64,000 nt of DNA from contig JACPVS010000002.1 in NCBI GenBank assembly GCA_016197365.1, positions 149,727 through 213,726 of the forward strand, given 5' to 3'. The first letter of the stretch is position 1. Each line of letters starts with the position of its first letter. Source of the DNA: Mycolicibacterium cosmeticum. Lineage in GTDB: Bacteria; Actinomycetota; Actinomycetes; Mycobacteriales; Mycobacteriaceae. Shown in pieces: positions 16,042 through 25,585 of this stretch. Below the pieces are notes generated by a model. That model was not told where the DNA came from. It did no database searches and was given only the letters and a program-made list of their open reading frames with translations. Position numbers and translations under genes: made by a program.

Positions 16042-17286
16042 TCAGGCCTCAGCGCCTGCGGTGTCGAGCAGTCGTCGCTCGAGCAGGTCCGCGCCGCGCG
16101 TGACACCTCCGGCGGCGGCGAGCCCCGCGGCCACCCGGGCCGCGCCACCCGACATCGTCATCGCTTCGGCGACCGCGGAACGCAGCCGCGAGGCGGTCAG
16201 TCGTCGCCGGCTCAGCCGGGTCCCGCTCCCCGACACCACCACACGCGCCGCCACCTCGAATTGGTCACGCCCGTAGGGCACTACGCACACCGGGACTCCT
16301 CGGGCCAGCGCCTTCTGCGTGACGCCCATACCGCCGTGGGTGATCGCGCACACCGCGTGGTCGAGCAACGCCCCGTGATCGACGATGCGCCGCACCGTCG
16401 CGTTGGCCGGAACGGCGAGGCCCTCGGGCACACCGCACGGAAATGTCGCCACGACATGTACCGGCTCGTCGGCCAGCGCCGCGAGCGCGGTGATCGGCAA
16501 CCCGTCGTCGCCCTGACGTTCCGAGGAGGTGGTCACCAGGACCACAGGGCGGTCGCGGATCGCGAGCACGTCCATCGCCGCGCCGGCCGGCGGCCGGTAT
16601 TCACACGGCCCGATCATGGCGACACGCTCGTCCCAGTCGGGATGGGCGTATTCGAACGGCTCTGCGGTGCCCACCAGAATCAGCGGCGCACGCATCACGA
16701 ATTCGTCAGCGGAGCGCACGGGCGCGAGGCCGAGTCCCCGGTGGATGTGGTTGATCGGTTCGATCATCGCCCGCTCGACGAGTCCCCGCGTGACCATGCT
16801 CACCACGCCGTCGCGCAGCCGCCCGAACATCCCCGCATGGGGCAGCAACCCGGGCCCGAAGGGCGGCGAAGAACGTGAGGTGAGGTACGGCGGATAGGCC
16901 CAGAACGTCGCCCACGGCAGGCCCGCCGCCTCGACTGCTGCCGGAGCTCCCCAACAGTTGCAGTCGAGGATGACGACGTCGGGCGCAGCCGCACCGATGG
17001 CTGCCCGGACGTCGCGTACCTCGAGCTCGGCTCGCTCGCCGAAGACGTCGAAGGCCCGCTTGATCGTGCCGAGCCCGGTGCGCGCCGTCCAATCGGTCAT
17101 CTGCACCGCTTCGATCCGCGGATCGATCGGCGCTGCGTCGAAACCAGCGCCCAGCCCGATCGGCACCCCGGATTCCAGGGTGCGCAACACGATGAGATGA
17201 CCGCGACGACGCAACTCGATCAGCAGCGCGACAATCGGATAGAGATTGCCCAGCGCTGGAGAGGTGTACGCCAGGACTGTGGCCAT
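16042..17286 (-). CDS. Glycosyltransferase family 1 (UGT/macrolide-type)
   Basis: A 414-residue GT-B fold transferase. The N-terminal ALGNLYPIVALLIELRRRGH is the acceptor-domain start of MGT/UGT enzymes, and AVCAITHGGMGVTQKALARG with VPYGRDQFEVAARV is the nucleotide-sugar donor signature (HGGxG and the D-Q pair). Such enzymes glycosylate lipids, macrolides or terpenoids; the acceptor cannot be inferred. Start ATG at 17286. Its stop is 4 nt from the cyclase/ATPase gene, suggesting a common transcript. Confidence 0.85.
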   Translation of the reverse strand: MATVLAYTSPALGNLYPIVALLIELRRRGHLIVLRTLESGVPIGLGAGFDAAPIDPRIEAVQMTDWTARTGLGTIKRAFDVFGERAELEVRDVRAAIGAAAPDVVILDCNCWGAPAAVEAAGLPWATFWAYPPYLTSRSSPPFGPGLLPHAGMFGRLRDGVVSMVTRGLVERAMIEPINHIHRGLGLAPVRSADEFVMRAPLILVGTAEPFEYAHPDWDERVAMIGPCEYRPPAGAAMDVLAIRDRPVVLVTTSSERQGDDGLPITALAALADEPVHVVATFPCGVPEGLAVPANATVRRIVDHGALLDHAVCAITHGGMGVTQKALARGVPVCVVPYGRDQFEVAARVVVSGSGTRLSRRRLTASRLRSAVAEAMTMSGGAARVAAGLAAAGGVTRGADLLERRLLDTAGAEA

Positions 17287-17394
17287 CAGCCGCCCGTCAA
17301 CATCCCACGTCTGGGAGCCGAACCGGCGCGCCGGCCCCTAGAGACGGCAGTCTATTGCGTCATCGAGGGGCCGGTGGCGGGATCGCCAACTGGC

Positions 17395-17934
17395 TCAGCC
17401 GACCTCGGCGGCCAGCTTGCCCACCACGTCGCGCACGCTCGCCGCCACATCGGCGGTCTCGCGCGGATGCTTCCCGTCGAACGCCTTCGACGGGATCGAC
17501 AGCTTCTCGTCGATCACCCGCGGACCCGCGATGCCGAACGACTTGCGGGTCTCGTCGTGCGCCCACACGCCGCCGAACTGGCCCAGCGCGGTTCCGATGA
17601 CAGCCAGCGGCTTGTCCTTCAGCGCGCCGTTGCCCCACGGGCGCGACAGCCAGTCGATGGCGTTCTTGAGCACGCCGGGGATGCTGCCGTTGTATTCGGG
17701 GGTGACCACCAAAGCCGCATCGGCGACGGCGGCGGCATCACGCAGTGCCACCACCGAGGCGGGCACGTCCTCGTTGTCGATGTCCTCGTTGTAGTGCGGC
17801 AGGTCGCCGAGGCCCTCGTACAGGCTCAAGGTCACCCCGTCCGGGGCGGACTCGACGGCCAGTTCGGCCAGTTGGCGATTCAGCGATGCGGCGCGCAAGC
17901 TACCCAGCAGAACCAACACCTTCGTCTCCGACAT
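17395..17934 (-). CDS. NADPH-dependent FMN reductase
   Basis: A 179-residue flavodoxin-fold oxidoreductase of the NAD(P)H-dependent FMN reductase/quinone reductase family. LLGSLRAASLNRQLAELA is the FMN-phosphate loop, TPEYNGSIPGVLKNAIDWLS is the family signature (residues about 77-96). GGGAGTGAA directly precedes ATG at 17934. Position next to a divergent TetR gene, between nrdH and dinB, matches Rv3054c in M. tuberculosis as I recall that order. Probably repressed by the TetR and active in quinone or azo-type detoxification (inference). Confidence 0.88.
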   Translation of the reverse strand: MSETKVLVLLGSLRAASLNRQLAELAVESAPDGVTLSLYEGLGDLPHYNEDIDNEDVPASVVALRDAAAVADAALVVTPEYNGSIPGVLKNAIDWLSRPWGNGALKDKPLAVIGTALGQFGGVWAHDETRKSFGIAGPRVIDEKLSIPSKAFDGKHPRETADVAASVRDVVGKLAAEVG

Positions 17935-17982
17935 TTTCACTCCCCAGTCTGTACGGTCGTTTCCATCGTCACACACCTTAAC

Positions 17983-17996
17983 CGGACTGTGGTCCG
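17983..17996. promoter_or_regulatory. Palindromic operator between FMN reductase and TetR genes
   Basis: CGGAC-TGTG-GTCCG is a perfect 5-bp inverted repeat, flanked by weaker symmetry (TTAAC/GAATAA). It lies in the 91-bp divergent region between 17934 and 18026, where a TetR protein would be expected to bind. Confidence 0.55.
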
Positions 17997-18013
17997 AATA
18001 ATTCCGGCTGAGT

Positions 18014-18019
18014 TAAAGT
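18014..18019 (+). promoter_or_regulatory. -10 element of a leaderless promoter (TetR gene)
   Basis: TAAAGT lies 6 nt before ATG at 18026 with no ribosome-binding site between, the pattern of a leaderless mycobacterial transcript. Confidence 0.5.
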
Positions 18020-18025
18020 GCAGGT

Positions 18026-18634
18026 ATGGGTGCCCCTGAACCCCTGATAGCGCTGCCGCTGACCGGCGCCGTCCCGCAAGAACGCGGCGACGCCGCGCGC
18101 AATCGCGCGCTGCTGCTGGACGCGGCACGCCGACTCATCGCCGAACGCGGCGCCGACGGCATGTCGATGGACGACGTCGCCGCAGCCGCCGGGGTGGGCA
18201 AGGGCACCTTGTTCCGGCGCTTCGGCAGCCGGGCCGGCCTCATGATCGTGCTGCTCGACGAGGACGAGAAGGCCGAACAGCAGGCCTTCATGTTCGGTCC
18301 ACCACCGCTGGGGCCCGGGGCCCCGCCCTTGGATCGCCTGCTGGCCTACGGCCGGGAACGGCTGCGATTCGTCCGCACGCACTACGCACTGCTCTCGGAT
18401 GCCAACCGTGACCCGCAGATGCGGTTCAACTCCCCCGCCACGCTGCACCACACCCACGTCCGGATGTTGCTCGAATCTGCCGGTACCACAGGTGATCTCA
18501 ACGCACAGGCCGACGCACTGGTGGCACTGCTGGACGCGGACTACATCGAACATCAGGTCAACGACCGCGGCCAGGACCTCGACCGCCTCGGCGACGCATG
18601 GGAAAGCGTGGCCCGCAAGCTCTGCGGCACATGA
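18026..18634 (+). CDS. TetR-family transcriptional regulator (Rv3055-like position)
   Basis: A 202-residue repressor-type regulator. The N-terminal HTH is ADGMSMDDVAAAAGVGKGTLFRRFGSRAGL (about residues 44-73), followed by a ligand-binding helical domain. It is divergent from the FMN reductase and overlaps dinB2 by ATGA, so it may control both. The palindrome at 17983-17996 is the likely operator. Order matches the M. tuberculosis Rv3054c-Rv3055-Rv3056 arrangement. Effector unknown. Confidence 0.88.
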   Translation: MGAPEPLIALPLTGAVPQERGDAARNRALLLDAARRLIAERGADGMSMDDVAAAAGVGKGTLFRRFGSRAGLMIVLLDEDEKAEQQAFMFGPPPLGPGAPPLDRLLAYGRERLRFVRTHYALLSDANRDPQMRFNSPATLHHTHVRMLLESAGTTGDLNAQADALVALLDADYIEHQVNDRGQDLDRLGDAWESVARKLCGT

Positions 18635-19662
18635 AACCCTGGATCCTGCACGTCGACCTGGACCAGTTCCTGGCCTCGGTCGAACTGCGGCGGCATCCCG
18701 AACTCGTCGGCCTGCCGGTGATCGTCGGAGGCTCGGGTGACCCCGCCGAACCTCGCAAGGTGGTCACCTGCGCCTCCTATGAGGCGCGTGAGTTCGGCGT
18801 GCACGCGGGCATGCCGTTGCGCACGGCGGCCCGAAAATGCCCGGAGGCCACATTCCTCCCGTCAGATCCGGCCGCCTACGACGAAGCCTCCGAACAGGTG
18901 ATGAGCCTGCTGCGCGACCTCGGTCACCCCCTGGAGGTATGGGGCTGGGACGAGGCGTATATCGGTGCGGCCGTGGCGGATCCGTTCGACCTCGCCGAAC
19001 GGATCCGCACCGTGATCGCCGCCGAGACCGGGCTGTCGTGCTCGGTCGGGATCAGTGACAACAAACAGCGTGCCAAGGTGGCCACCGGATTCGGCAAGCC
19101 CGCAGGGGTCTTCCGGCTCACCGATGCCAACTGGATGTCGGTCATGGGTGACCGTCCGGTCGACGCCCTCTGGGGCGTCGGGCCCAAGACGTCGAAAAAG
19201 CTTGCCGCCCTGGGTGTCACCACCGTCGCCGATCTGGCCACCACCGACGCGACCACACTCACCGCCGCATTCGGGCCGAGCACCGGCCTCTGGATCCTGC
19301 TGCTGGCCAAGGGCGGTGGCGACGACACCGTCAGCACCGAGGCGTGGGTCCCCCGGTCGCGCAGCCACGTGGTGACGTTCCCGCAGGACCTCATAGACCG
19401 AGCCGAGATGGACGCCGCCGTGGTCGAACTGGCGCACCGCACGCTGGCCGAGATCGTCGAGGCCGGCCGCACCGTCACCCGGGTCGCGGTCACGGTGCGC
19501 ACCAAGACGTTCTTCACCCGCACCAAGATTCGCAAACTCGCCACCGCGGGCAACGACGCAGAACCCATCGTCGCCACCGCACTGGCTCTGCTCGGCGAGT
19601 TCGAACTGGACCGCCCGATCCGGCTGCTCGGGGTGCGGCTGGAACTGGAGATGCCGTGCTGA
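18631..19662 (+). CDS. dinB2: DNA polymerase IV-type Y-family polymerase DinB2
   Basis: A 343-residue translesion polymerase. The catalytic metal residues are D9 (HVDLDQFLASVE) and D107-E108 (WGWDEAYI); the helix-hairpin region (LWGVGPKTSKKLAALGV) and the little-finger domain follow. The position next to the usual Phe, normally an aromatic steric gate that excludes ribonucleotides, is Leu14, as described for M. smegmatis DinB2, which incorporates ribonucleotides. No obvious C-terminal beta-clamp peptide is seen. ATG at 18631 overlaps the TetR stop. The nearby nrdHIE operon also concerns the dNTP/rNTP balance; whether this is functional is inference. Confidence 0.93.
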   Translation: MKPWILHVDLDQFLASVELRRHPELVGLPVIVGGSGDPAEPRKVVTCASYEAREFGVHAGMPLRTAARKCPEATFLPSDPAAYDEASEQVMSLLRDLGHPLEVWGWDEAYIGAAVADPFDLAERIRTVIAAETGLSCSVGISDNKQRAKVATGFGKPAGVFRLTDANWMSVMGDRPVDALWGVGPKTSKKLAALGVTTVADLATTDATTLTAAFGPSTGLWILLLAKGGGDDTVSTEAWVPRSRSHVVTFPQDLIDRAEMDAAVVELAHRTLAEIVEAGRTVTRVAVTVRTKTFFTRTKIRKLATAGNDAEPIVATALALLGEFELDRPIRLLGVRLELEMPC

Positions 19663-20810
19663 GCACCGTCGCGGTCCGCGGCTACCGGTCGCTGCGTGAT
19701 CTCACCCTGCCGTTGGGCGCGCTGACCGTCATCACCGGCGCGAACGGCACCGGGAAATCGTCGGTGTACCGGGCGCTGCGGTTGCTCGCCGACTGCGGGC
19801 GCGGCGCGGTGATCGGCTCGCTGGCCCGTGAGGGCGGACTGGAGTCGGTGCTGTGGGCGGGGCCCGAGCAGACCAAGGGCGCCCGCCGTACCGGCGAGAG
19901 CACCGGCACCACCCGCACCCGGCCGGTGTCGCTGGAACTGGGCTTCGCCTCCAACGATTTCGGCTACCTGATCGACCTCGGCCTGCCGCAGTACGCCGGC
20001 CCGAATTCGGCTTTCGCCCGGGACCCCGAGATCAAGCGCGAAGCGGTGTTCGCCGGTCCGGTGGCCCGGCCCAGCAGCATCCTGACCCGGCGCGCCGGGG
20101 AGTACGCCGAGGTCGGGGCCGAGTCCGGACGCGGCTTCGACCAACTCACCCGCGGCCTGCCCACCTACCACAGCGTGCTGTCCGAGTTCGCCCATCCGGG
20201 AACGCATCCCGAACTGGCCGCCGTGCGGGACCGGCTCCGTGGCTGGCGCTTCTACGACGGTTTCCGGGTCGACTCGGCGGCACCGGCGCGCCGCCCGCAG
20301 ATCGGCACCCGCACCCCGGTGCTCTCCGATGACGGCGCCGACCTCGCCGCCGCCGTGCAGACCATCCTCGAAGTGGGCCAGGACGACCTGACCCGGGCGG
20401 TGGCCGACGCATTCGACGGGGCCACTCTCTCCGTCGCCGTGCACGACGGACTCTTCGAGCTGAACCTGCACCAACACGGCATGTTGCGCCCGCTGCGGGC
20501 CGCCGAATTATCCGACGGCACACTGCGTTTCCTGCTCTGGGGCGCCGCGTTGTCCAGCCCCCGGCCACCGTCTCTGATGGTCCTCAACGAGCCGGAGACC
20601 TCGCTGCATCCCGACCTCGTCGCACCGCTGGCCGAGATGATCCGCTCGACCGCCACCCGAACCCAGGTCGTCGTCATCACCCACGCCGCCGCACTGGTGG
20701 ATCGGCTCGCCGCGGACTCGGAACTGGCGCTGTACAAGGAGTGGGGTGAAACCCGTGTCGACGGGCAGACCATGCTCAGCGCTCCACCGTGGGACTGGGG
20801 TAAGCGATAG
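19656..20810 (+). CDS. AAA family ATPase (RecF/OLD-like, ABC-type)
   Basis: A 384-residue stand-alone ATPase of the AAA_21/OLD-like group. Walker A is TGANGTGKSSV (about residues 27-35), the ABC-type signature region is LSDGTLRFLLWG, Walker B is LMVLNEPETSLHPDL with the usual E, and the switch histidine is in VVITHAAAL. The N-terminal VRGYRSLRDLTLPLG is the typical opening strand. No TOPRIM or nuclease domain is attached. GTG at 19656 overlaps dinB2 by 7 nt, so it is translationally coupled to the polymerase. A role in DNA repair or defence is plausible but unproven. Confidence 0.85.
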   Translation: MLSTVAVRGYRSLRDLTLPLGALTVITGANGTGKSSVYRALRLLADCGRGAVIGSLAREGGLESVLWAGPEQTKGARRTGESTGTTRTRPVSLELGFASNDFGYLIDLGLPQYAGPNSAFARDPEIKREAVFAGPVARPSSILTRRAGEYAEVGAESGRGFDQLTRGLPTYHSVLSEFAHPGTHPELAAVRDRLRGWRFYDGFRVDSAAPARRPQIGTRTPVLSDDGADLAAAVQTILEVGQDDLTRAVADAFDGATLSVAVHDGLFELNLHQHGMLRPLRAAELSDGTLRFLLWGAALSSPRPPSLMVLNEPETSLHPDLVAPLAEMIRSTATRTQVVVITHAAALVDRLAADSELALYKEWGETRVDGQTMLSAPPWDWGKR

Positions 20811-20896
20811 CCGTTCGCGTACTCGTCAACCCGCGTTCACCCGGGTGCCGTTGAATTCCGCCGTCGATTCGACGAATCGGGGACCAGGGGGAAACA

Positions 20897-22432
20897 GTGG
20901 TGCGACGCAGTGGCCATCTCAAGACGATCGCCGTCATCGCGGCCGCGGCGGCGTGTGCGCTCGCAGCGTGCAGCAGCGACGAGAAAGCGGCGTCGAACGG
21001 TAACCCGGTCCAGCGCGCGGCATCCGGCGACCTCTCCGCCACCGGGGGCGCGCGCCGATTCGACGGCGACCAGAGCGGTGCGATCCGCGACGCCATCAAC
21101 GCCTCCGGCGCGAAGAACGTCATCCTGCTGATCGGTGACGGGATGGGCGACTCCGAGATCACCCTGGCCCGCAACTACGACCGCGGCGCGGGCGGCTTCT
21201 TCACCGGACTGGATGCCCTGCCGCTGACCGGGCAGTACACCACCTATGCCCTGCGCAAGGACGGGAAACCGGACTACGTCACCGATTCCGCGGCGAGCGC
21301 CACCGGCTGGAGCACCGGCACCAAGACCTACAACGGCGCCCTGGGCATCGACATCGGGGCCAACCCGCACAAGACGATCCTGGAACTCGCCAGGGAGCAG
21401 GGCTTCGCGACCGGAGACATCACCACCTCCGAGATCCAGGACGCCACCCCGGCCGCATTGTTCTCACACATCACCAAACGCGGCTGCTACGGACCGGTCA
21501 AGACCGCGAAGGACTGCGGCAAGGAAGCCCTGGAGAACGGCGGCCCCGGTTCGATCACCGAGCAGATGCTGGTGGCCCGGCCCGACATCACCATGGGTGG
21601 TGGCGCCAAGACGTTCGCCGAGACAGCCATCGGCGGCGACTACAAGGGCAAGACGCTAGAGGTCCAGGCCAAGGAGCGCGGCTACCAGATCGTCCGCACC
21701 GCAACCGAACTCGATGCGGTGACCAAGGCCGACCAGGACACCCCGCTGCTGGGCCTGTTCGACGACGGCAACATGCCGGTGAGCTGGACCGGCCCCGCCG
21801 CCGTGCGGCAGGGCTACCTGCAGCCGGCCGCCAAGTGCGGGCCCAATCCCAAACGGGGCGCGCAGGTGCCGGAGTTGGCGGCCATGACGCAGAAGACCAT
21901 CGATCTGCTGAAGGCTCGGACAGGAACTTCCGAAAAAGATCCTGCCAAGGGCTTCTTCCTGCAGGTGGAGAGCGCCTCGATCGACAAACGTGACCACATG
22001 GCCGACCCGTGCGGCCAGATCGGTGAGACGGTGGCGTTCGACGCCGCCGTGCAGAAGGCCCTGGAGTTCGCCAAGTCCGACGGCAACACCCTGGTCATCG
22101 CGACCGCCGATCACGGACACAGCAGCCAGATCGTCGAGCCGATCTCCCAGGACGACCTGGCCGACATCGCCGAGGAATCCAAGCAGCCCATCGAGCGGGT
22201 GCGCGACATCATGTATCCCGGCCTGACCCGGGTGCTCACCACCGCCGACGACGCGGACATGGTGGTCAGCTACGGAACGTCGGCCGACGTCGGTGTCGAG
22301 GACCAGACCCACACCGGCACCCAGGTGCGGCTGGCGGCCTACGGTCCGCGCGCGGCGGATGTGGTGGCGCTGACCGATCAGACCGATCTGTTCTTCACCA
22401 TGACCGACGCGCTGGGCATCAAGCGCGGGTAG
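20897..22432 (+). CDS. phoA: Alkaline phosphatase PhoA, lipoprotein
   Basis: A 511-residue secreted phosphomonoesterase. The signal peptide ends in the lipobox LAAC (Cys25), so it is predicted to be a lipoprotein on the outer face of the membrane. Metal and catalytic residues are visible: [11 protein letters not shown] (D81), TDSAASATG with nucleophile Ser131, [18 protein letters not shown] and [19 protein letters not shown] at 20897 has AGGGGG 6 nt upstream. It overlaps the convergent SDR gene by 14 nt. Expression under phosphate limitation is usual for the family; no Pho box was identified. Confidence 0.95.
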   Translation: MVRRSGHLKTIAVIAAAAACALAACSSDEKAASNGNPVQRAASGDLSATGGARRFDGDQSGAIRDAINASGAKNVILLIGDGMGDSEITLARNYDRGAGGFFTGLDALPLTGQYTTYALRKDGKPDYVTDSAASATGWSTGTKTYNGALGIDIGANPHKTILELAREQGFATGDITTSEIQDATPAALFSHITKRGCYGPVKTAKDCGKEALENGGPGSITEQMLVARPDITMGGGAKTFAETAIGGDYKGKTLEVQAKERGYQIVRTATELDAVTKADQDTPLLGLFDDGNMPVSWTGPAAVRQGYLQPAAKCGPNPKRGAQVPELAAMTQKTIDLLKARTGTSEKDPAKGFFLQVESASIDKRDHMADPCGQIGETVAFDAAVQKALEFAKSDGNTLVIATADHGHSSQIVEPISQDDLADIAEESKQPIERVRDIMYPGLTRVLTTADDADMVVSYGTSADVGVEDQTHTGTQVRLAAYGPRAADVVALTDQTDLFFTMTDALGIKRG

Positions 22433-23282
22433 CGGACCCGTCCGGCCGCAGCGCCCGGGTGAACAGCAGGTTCGCCCGGCGCATGCTCACGCTGTAGGGC
22501 CACCAGGCGACCCGCTTGAACAGGTACAGCGCCCGGATGTCGGACGAGGTGTAGATGAGGAAACGGTTGCGCGCGACACCGTCGAGGATCTTGGCCGCGG
22601 CGTGCTCCGGGGACACCGCATGGCCGGCGAACCGGTCCACCCACTTGGCCACCCGGGGATCCTCCCGGTCCACGCCGGCGATCTGAATCGTCTGCACCAG
22701 ACCGGTTTTCACCGCACCCGGCACCACCACCGACACCCCGATGCGGTGCCGGGCCAGATCGAAACGCAGCACCTCGCTCAGTCCGCGCAGCCCGTATTTG
22801 CTGGCGCTGTAGGCCGCATGCCAGGGCAGCGCGACGATGCCCGCCGCCGAGGACACGTTGACCAGGTGTCCACCCCGGCGTGCGGCCACCATTGGCGGCA
22901 GGAACGTCTCGATGATGTGGATGGGCCCCATCAGGTTCACGTCGATCATCGACTTCCAGTGCTGATGGGTCAGCGTCGACACGGTGCCCCAGGCCGAGAT
23001 CCCGGCGATGTTGCACACCAGGTCCATCGACCCGTGGGCGGCGTGGACGTCGTCGGCGAACGCGCAGACCGCGTCGAAGTCGGTGATGTCGAAGGCCCGG
23101 TAGGCCCCGACGATGCCGCCGAGTGCCTCCACATCGGCGGCGGTGACCGCCAGCCCGTCGGCATCTCGGTCGGTGAGGAACAACTCGGCGCCTTCGGCGG
23201 CCAGCCGCAGGGCGGTGGCGCGGCCGATTCCGCTGGCCGCACCTGTCAGAAGACACCGTTTGCCCGCGAACGTATCCGGCAT
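22419..23282 (-). CDS. Short-chain dehydrogenase (Rv3057c-like)
   Basis: A 287-residue SDR with cofactor motif [15 protein letters not shown], catalytic Ser in VNVSSAAGI and YSASKYG, and a C-terminal extension containing a semi-hydrophobic helix (about residues 250-280) that suggests membrane association. The start follows a leaderless -10 (TAGCAT). Its position next to a TetR gene and cyp136 matches Rv3057c-Rv3058c-Rv3059. It may oxidise the alcohol made by CYP136 (inference from neighbourhood). Confidence 0.88.
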   Translation of the reverse strand: MPDTFAGKRCLLTGAASGIGRATALRLAAEGAELFLTDRDADGLAVTAADVEALGGIVGAYRAFDITDFDAVCAFADDVHAAHGSMDLVCNIAGISAWGTVSTLTHQHWKSMIDVNLMGPIHIIETFLPPMVAARRGGHLVNVSSAAGIVALPWHAAYSASKYGLRGLSEVLRFDLARHRIGVSVVVPGAVKTGLVQTIQIAGVDREDPRVAKWVDRFAGHAVSPEHAAAKILDGVARNRFLIYTSSDIRALYLFKRVAWWPYSVSMRRANLLFTRALRPDGSATRA

Positions 23283-23289
23283 GGCCCAG

Positions 23290-23295
23290 ATGCTA
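23290..23295 (-). promoter_or_regulatory. -10 element of a leaderless promoter (SDR gene)
   Basis: On the minus strand TAGCAT lies 7 nt before the ATG at 23282, within the 27-bp gap behind the TetR stop codon. No ribosome-binding site is seen, so the SDR may be transcribed separately as a leaderless message. Confidence 0.5.
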
Positions 23296-23309
23296 CCGGC
23301 GGTACCGGA

Positions 23310-23954
23310 TCAGACGGCGTTGCCGCCCCACAACGCGTGCAACCACAGTTTCTCCAGCACCCCGACGATGCGGTCCCGGTCTTCGCCGGGCCCCGAAAAC
23401 GGCAGGTCGCCGGAGAACGCCATCACCGTCGTGGCACCGAGGGTCCGGATCAGCGTCGGGATGTCCTCGGAGATCGGGTGGGCGGTGCCGGCCGTCATCT
23501 CGTTCTCGACCACGGCGATGATCTGCTTGATCACGGCGAGCATCTGCTCGTCCTGGATACGGCGGATCTCGGCGTCGGTGGCCCGGGCGGCGTAGCAGGC
23601 CGACATCACCGGGTCGTTGTGGGCGAAGGTCAGGGCCGCGCTGCCGACCATCCGCTTGGCGAAGGCGGCCGGCGTCTCCCCCGGACTGCGGGGCGCGAAG
23701 TGATGGGTGAGCTCTTCGAGTTCCCGCGTCGCCTCGTCCAGGATCTGCGCGAGCACCGCGTACTTGGTGTCGAAATAGAAATAGAAGCCCGACCGGGCCA
23801 CCCCGGCCCGCTCACTGATCATGCTCACCGACAGGTCGGCGAACGGTTTTTCCTCCAGCAGTGCTCGGACGGCCGCGACGATGGCATCGCGTTGCCGGTC
23901 CCCCCGGCTGCGACGGACCGGCGAATCTGGCGCAGGTTCCGGCTGTGCAGTCAT
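23310..23954 (-). CDS. TetR-family transcriptional regulator (Rv3058c-like)
   Basis: A 214-residue regulator with HTH ADLSVSMISERAGVARSGFYFYFDTKYAVL at about residues 39-68 and a TetR ligand-binding domain. It is divergent from cyp136, and the intergenic region contains a perfect palindrome (23991-24008) that is its probable operator. Order SDR-TetR-cyp136 corresponds to Rv3057c-Rv3059. Likely a local repressor of cyp136 and itself. Confidence 0.88.
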   Translation of the reverse strand: MTAQPEPAPDSPVRRSRGDRQRDAIVAAVRALLEEKPFADLSVSMISERAGVARSGFYFYFDTKYAVLAQILDEATRELEELTHHFAPRSPGETPAAFAKRMVGSAALTFAHNDPVMSACYAARATDAEIRRIQDEQMLAVIKQIIAVVENEMTAGTAHPISEDIPTLIRTLGATTVMAFSGDLPFSGPGEDRDRIVGVLEKLWLHALWGGNAV

Positions 23955-23990
23955 GGTTTAGACCTTTACATCGCGACGCGCCAGAACAAA

Positions 23991-24008
23991 ACTTGACATG
24001 CGTCAAGT
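23991..24008. promoter_or_regulatory. Operator between TetR and cyp136
   Basis: ACTTGAC-ATGC-GTCAAGT is a perfect 18-bp palindrome lying 36 bp upstream of the TetR start and 78 bp upstream of the cyp136 start. The symmetry and the divergent layout fit a TetR dimer-of-dimers site. Confidence 0.7.
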
Positions 24009-24086
24009 CTGGCATACAGGATGACATCTACGAGTGACATCGACCACAGGTCTGTTAGCCCGACGATCTTCTCAGGAGCTCCAACG

Positions 24087-25568
24087 ATGCCCGCAATCAG
24101 CACTCCGGCCTACCTTCTCGATCAGGCCAAACGCCGCCTGACCCCGACCCCGGTGACGATCCCCGGGATGGGCGCCATCGAGAAGAGGTTGCTGGAGCGG
24201 GAGTGGAACGAGTTCCCGCTGGCCCCGGCGCCCCCCGGCAGCGGCCTCAAGACGATCATGGGCGACTCCGGCCTGCCGGTGTTCGGGCACATGATCGAGA
24301 TGTTCCGCGGCGGCCCGGACTTCATCCTGCACCTGTACCGCAAGTACGGCCCGGTGCACTACATGTTCTCCCCGGTACTGCCCGCGGTGCTGACGATCGG
24401 CCCGGATGCCACCCAGGCGGTGTTCTCCAATCGCAACAAGGATTTCTCGCAGCGCGCCTGGGACCCGGTGATCGGCCCGTTCTTCGACGGCGGGCTGATG
24501 CTGCGCGACTTCGACGACCACATGTTCCACCGCCGGATCATGCAGGAGGCGTTCACCCGCACCCGGCTCACCGGCTACGTCGAGCACATCGACAGCGTTG
24601 CCAGCCAGGTGCTGGCCAACGACTGGGTGGCCAATGACCGGCGCTTCCTGTTCTACCCCGCGGTCAAGGAGCTGACGCTGGACATCGCCTCGGTGGTGTT
24701 CATGGGCCATGAGCCGGGCGCCGACCGCGAACTCGTCACCACGGTGAACCACGCCTTCACCACCACCACCCGTGCGGGCAACGCGATCATCCGCAAGCCG
24801 GTGCCGCCGTTGAGCTGGTGGCGTGGCGTGAAGGCGCGCGAGACATTGGAGAACTACTTCAACAGCCGCATCGCCGAGAAGCGGGCCTCGCGGGACACCG
24901 ACATGTTCAGCGTGCTGTGCCATGCCGAGGACGAGGACGGTCAGCGGTTCACCGACGAGGACATCGTCAGCCACATGATCTTCCTGATGATGGCCGCCCA
25001 CGACACGTCGACCTCGACGCTGACGACCATGGCCTACCACCTGGCGGCCAACCCCGAATGGCAGGAGCGCTGCCGTGAGGAGTCCGACCGGATCGGCGAC
25101 GGCCCGCTGGACATCGAGTCGCTGGAGAAGCTGGAAACCTACGACCTGGTGATCAACGAGGCGCTGCGGATGCAGACCCCGCTGCCGTTCAACTTCCGCC
25201 AGACCGTGCGCGACACCGACATCCTGGGCTATTACCTGCCCGCCGGCACCAACGTCATGACGTGGCCGTCGATCAACCATCGGCTGCCCGAGCTGTGGAC
25301 CGACCCGGAGAAGTTCGATCCCGCCCGCTTCGCCGAGCCGCGCAACGAGCACAAGAAGCACCGCTACGCGTTCGCCCCCTTCGGGGGTGGTGCCCACAAG
25401 TGCATCGGCATGGTGTTCGGCCAGCTGGAGATCAAGACGGTCATGCACCGGCTGCTGCGCCGCTACCGCCTCGAGCTGCCCCACAAGGGCTATCAGCCGC
25501 ACTACGACTACGGCGGCATGCCCGTGCCGATCGATGGCATGCCGATCGTGCTGCGCCCGCTCCGCTGA
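24087..25568 (+). CDS. cyp136: Cytochrome P450 CYP136
   Basis: A 493-residue P450, longer than most bacterial ones and close to M. tuberculosis CYP136 (Rv3059) in size and position. The I-helix is MMAAHDTSTST, the K-helix ExxR is NEALRMQ, and the heme loop FAPFGGGAHKCIG carries the thiolate cysteine. It resembles the CYP51-like sterol-type group in overall layout. ATG at 24087 has AGGAG 8 nt upstream, better than an upstream start at 24021. Transcription ends at a strong hairpin (25586-25634). The substrate is unknown in this sequence. Confidence 0.92.
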   Translation: MPAISTPAYLLDQAKRRLTPTPVTIPGMGAIEKRLLEREWNEFPLAPAPPGSGLKTIMGDSGLPVFGHMIEMFRGGPDFILHLYRKYGPVHYMFSPVLPAVLTIGPDATQAVFSNRNKDFSQRAWDPVIGPFFDGGLMLRDFDDHMFHRRIMQEAFTRTRLTGYVEHIDSVASQVLANDWVANDRRFLFYPAVKELTLDIASVVFMGHEPGADRELVTTVNHAFTTTTRAGNAIIRKPVPPLSWWRGVKARETLENYFNSRIAEKRASRDTDMFSVLCHAEDEDGQRFTDEDIVSHMIFLMMAAHDTSTSTLTTMAYHLAANPEWQERCREESDRIGDGPLDIESLEKLETYDLVINEALRMQTPLPFNFRQTVRDTDILGYYLPAGTNVMTWPSINHRLPELWTDPEKFDPARFAEPRNEHKKHRYAFAPFGGGAHKCIGMVFGQLEIKTVMHRLLRRYRLELPHKGYQPHYDYGGMPVPIDGMPIVLRPLR

Positions 25569-25585
25569 CGTATCGGGTTCGACAG

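Noticed and set aside
18924..20477. Minus-strand 517-codon open frame opposite dinB2 and the ATPase
   Set aside because: No domain and no ribosome-binding site; the plus strand carries complete polymerase and ATPase motifs.
24072..25502. Minus-strand 476-codon open frame opposite cyp136
   Set aside because: Low-complexity Val/Arg/Gly/His/Gln-rich frame opposite a gene with all P450 motifs.
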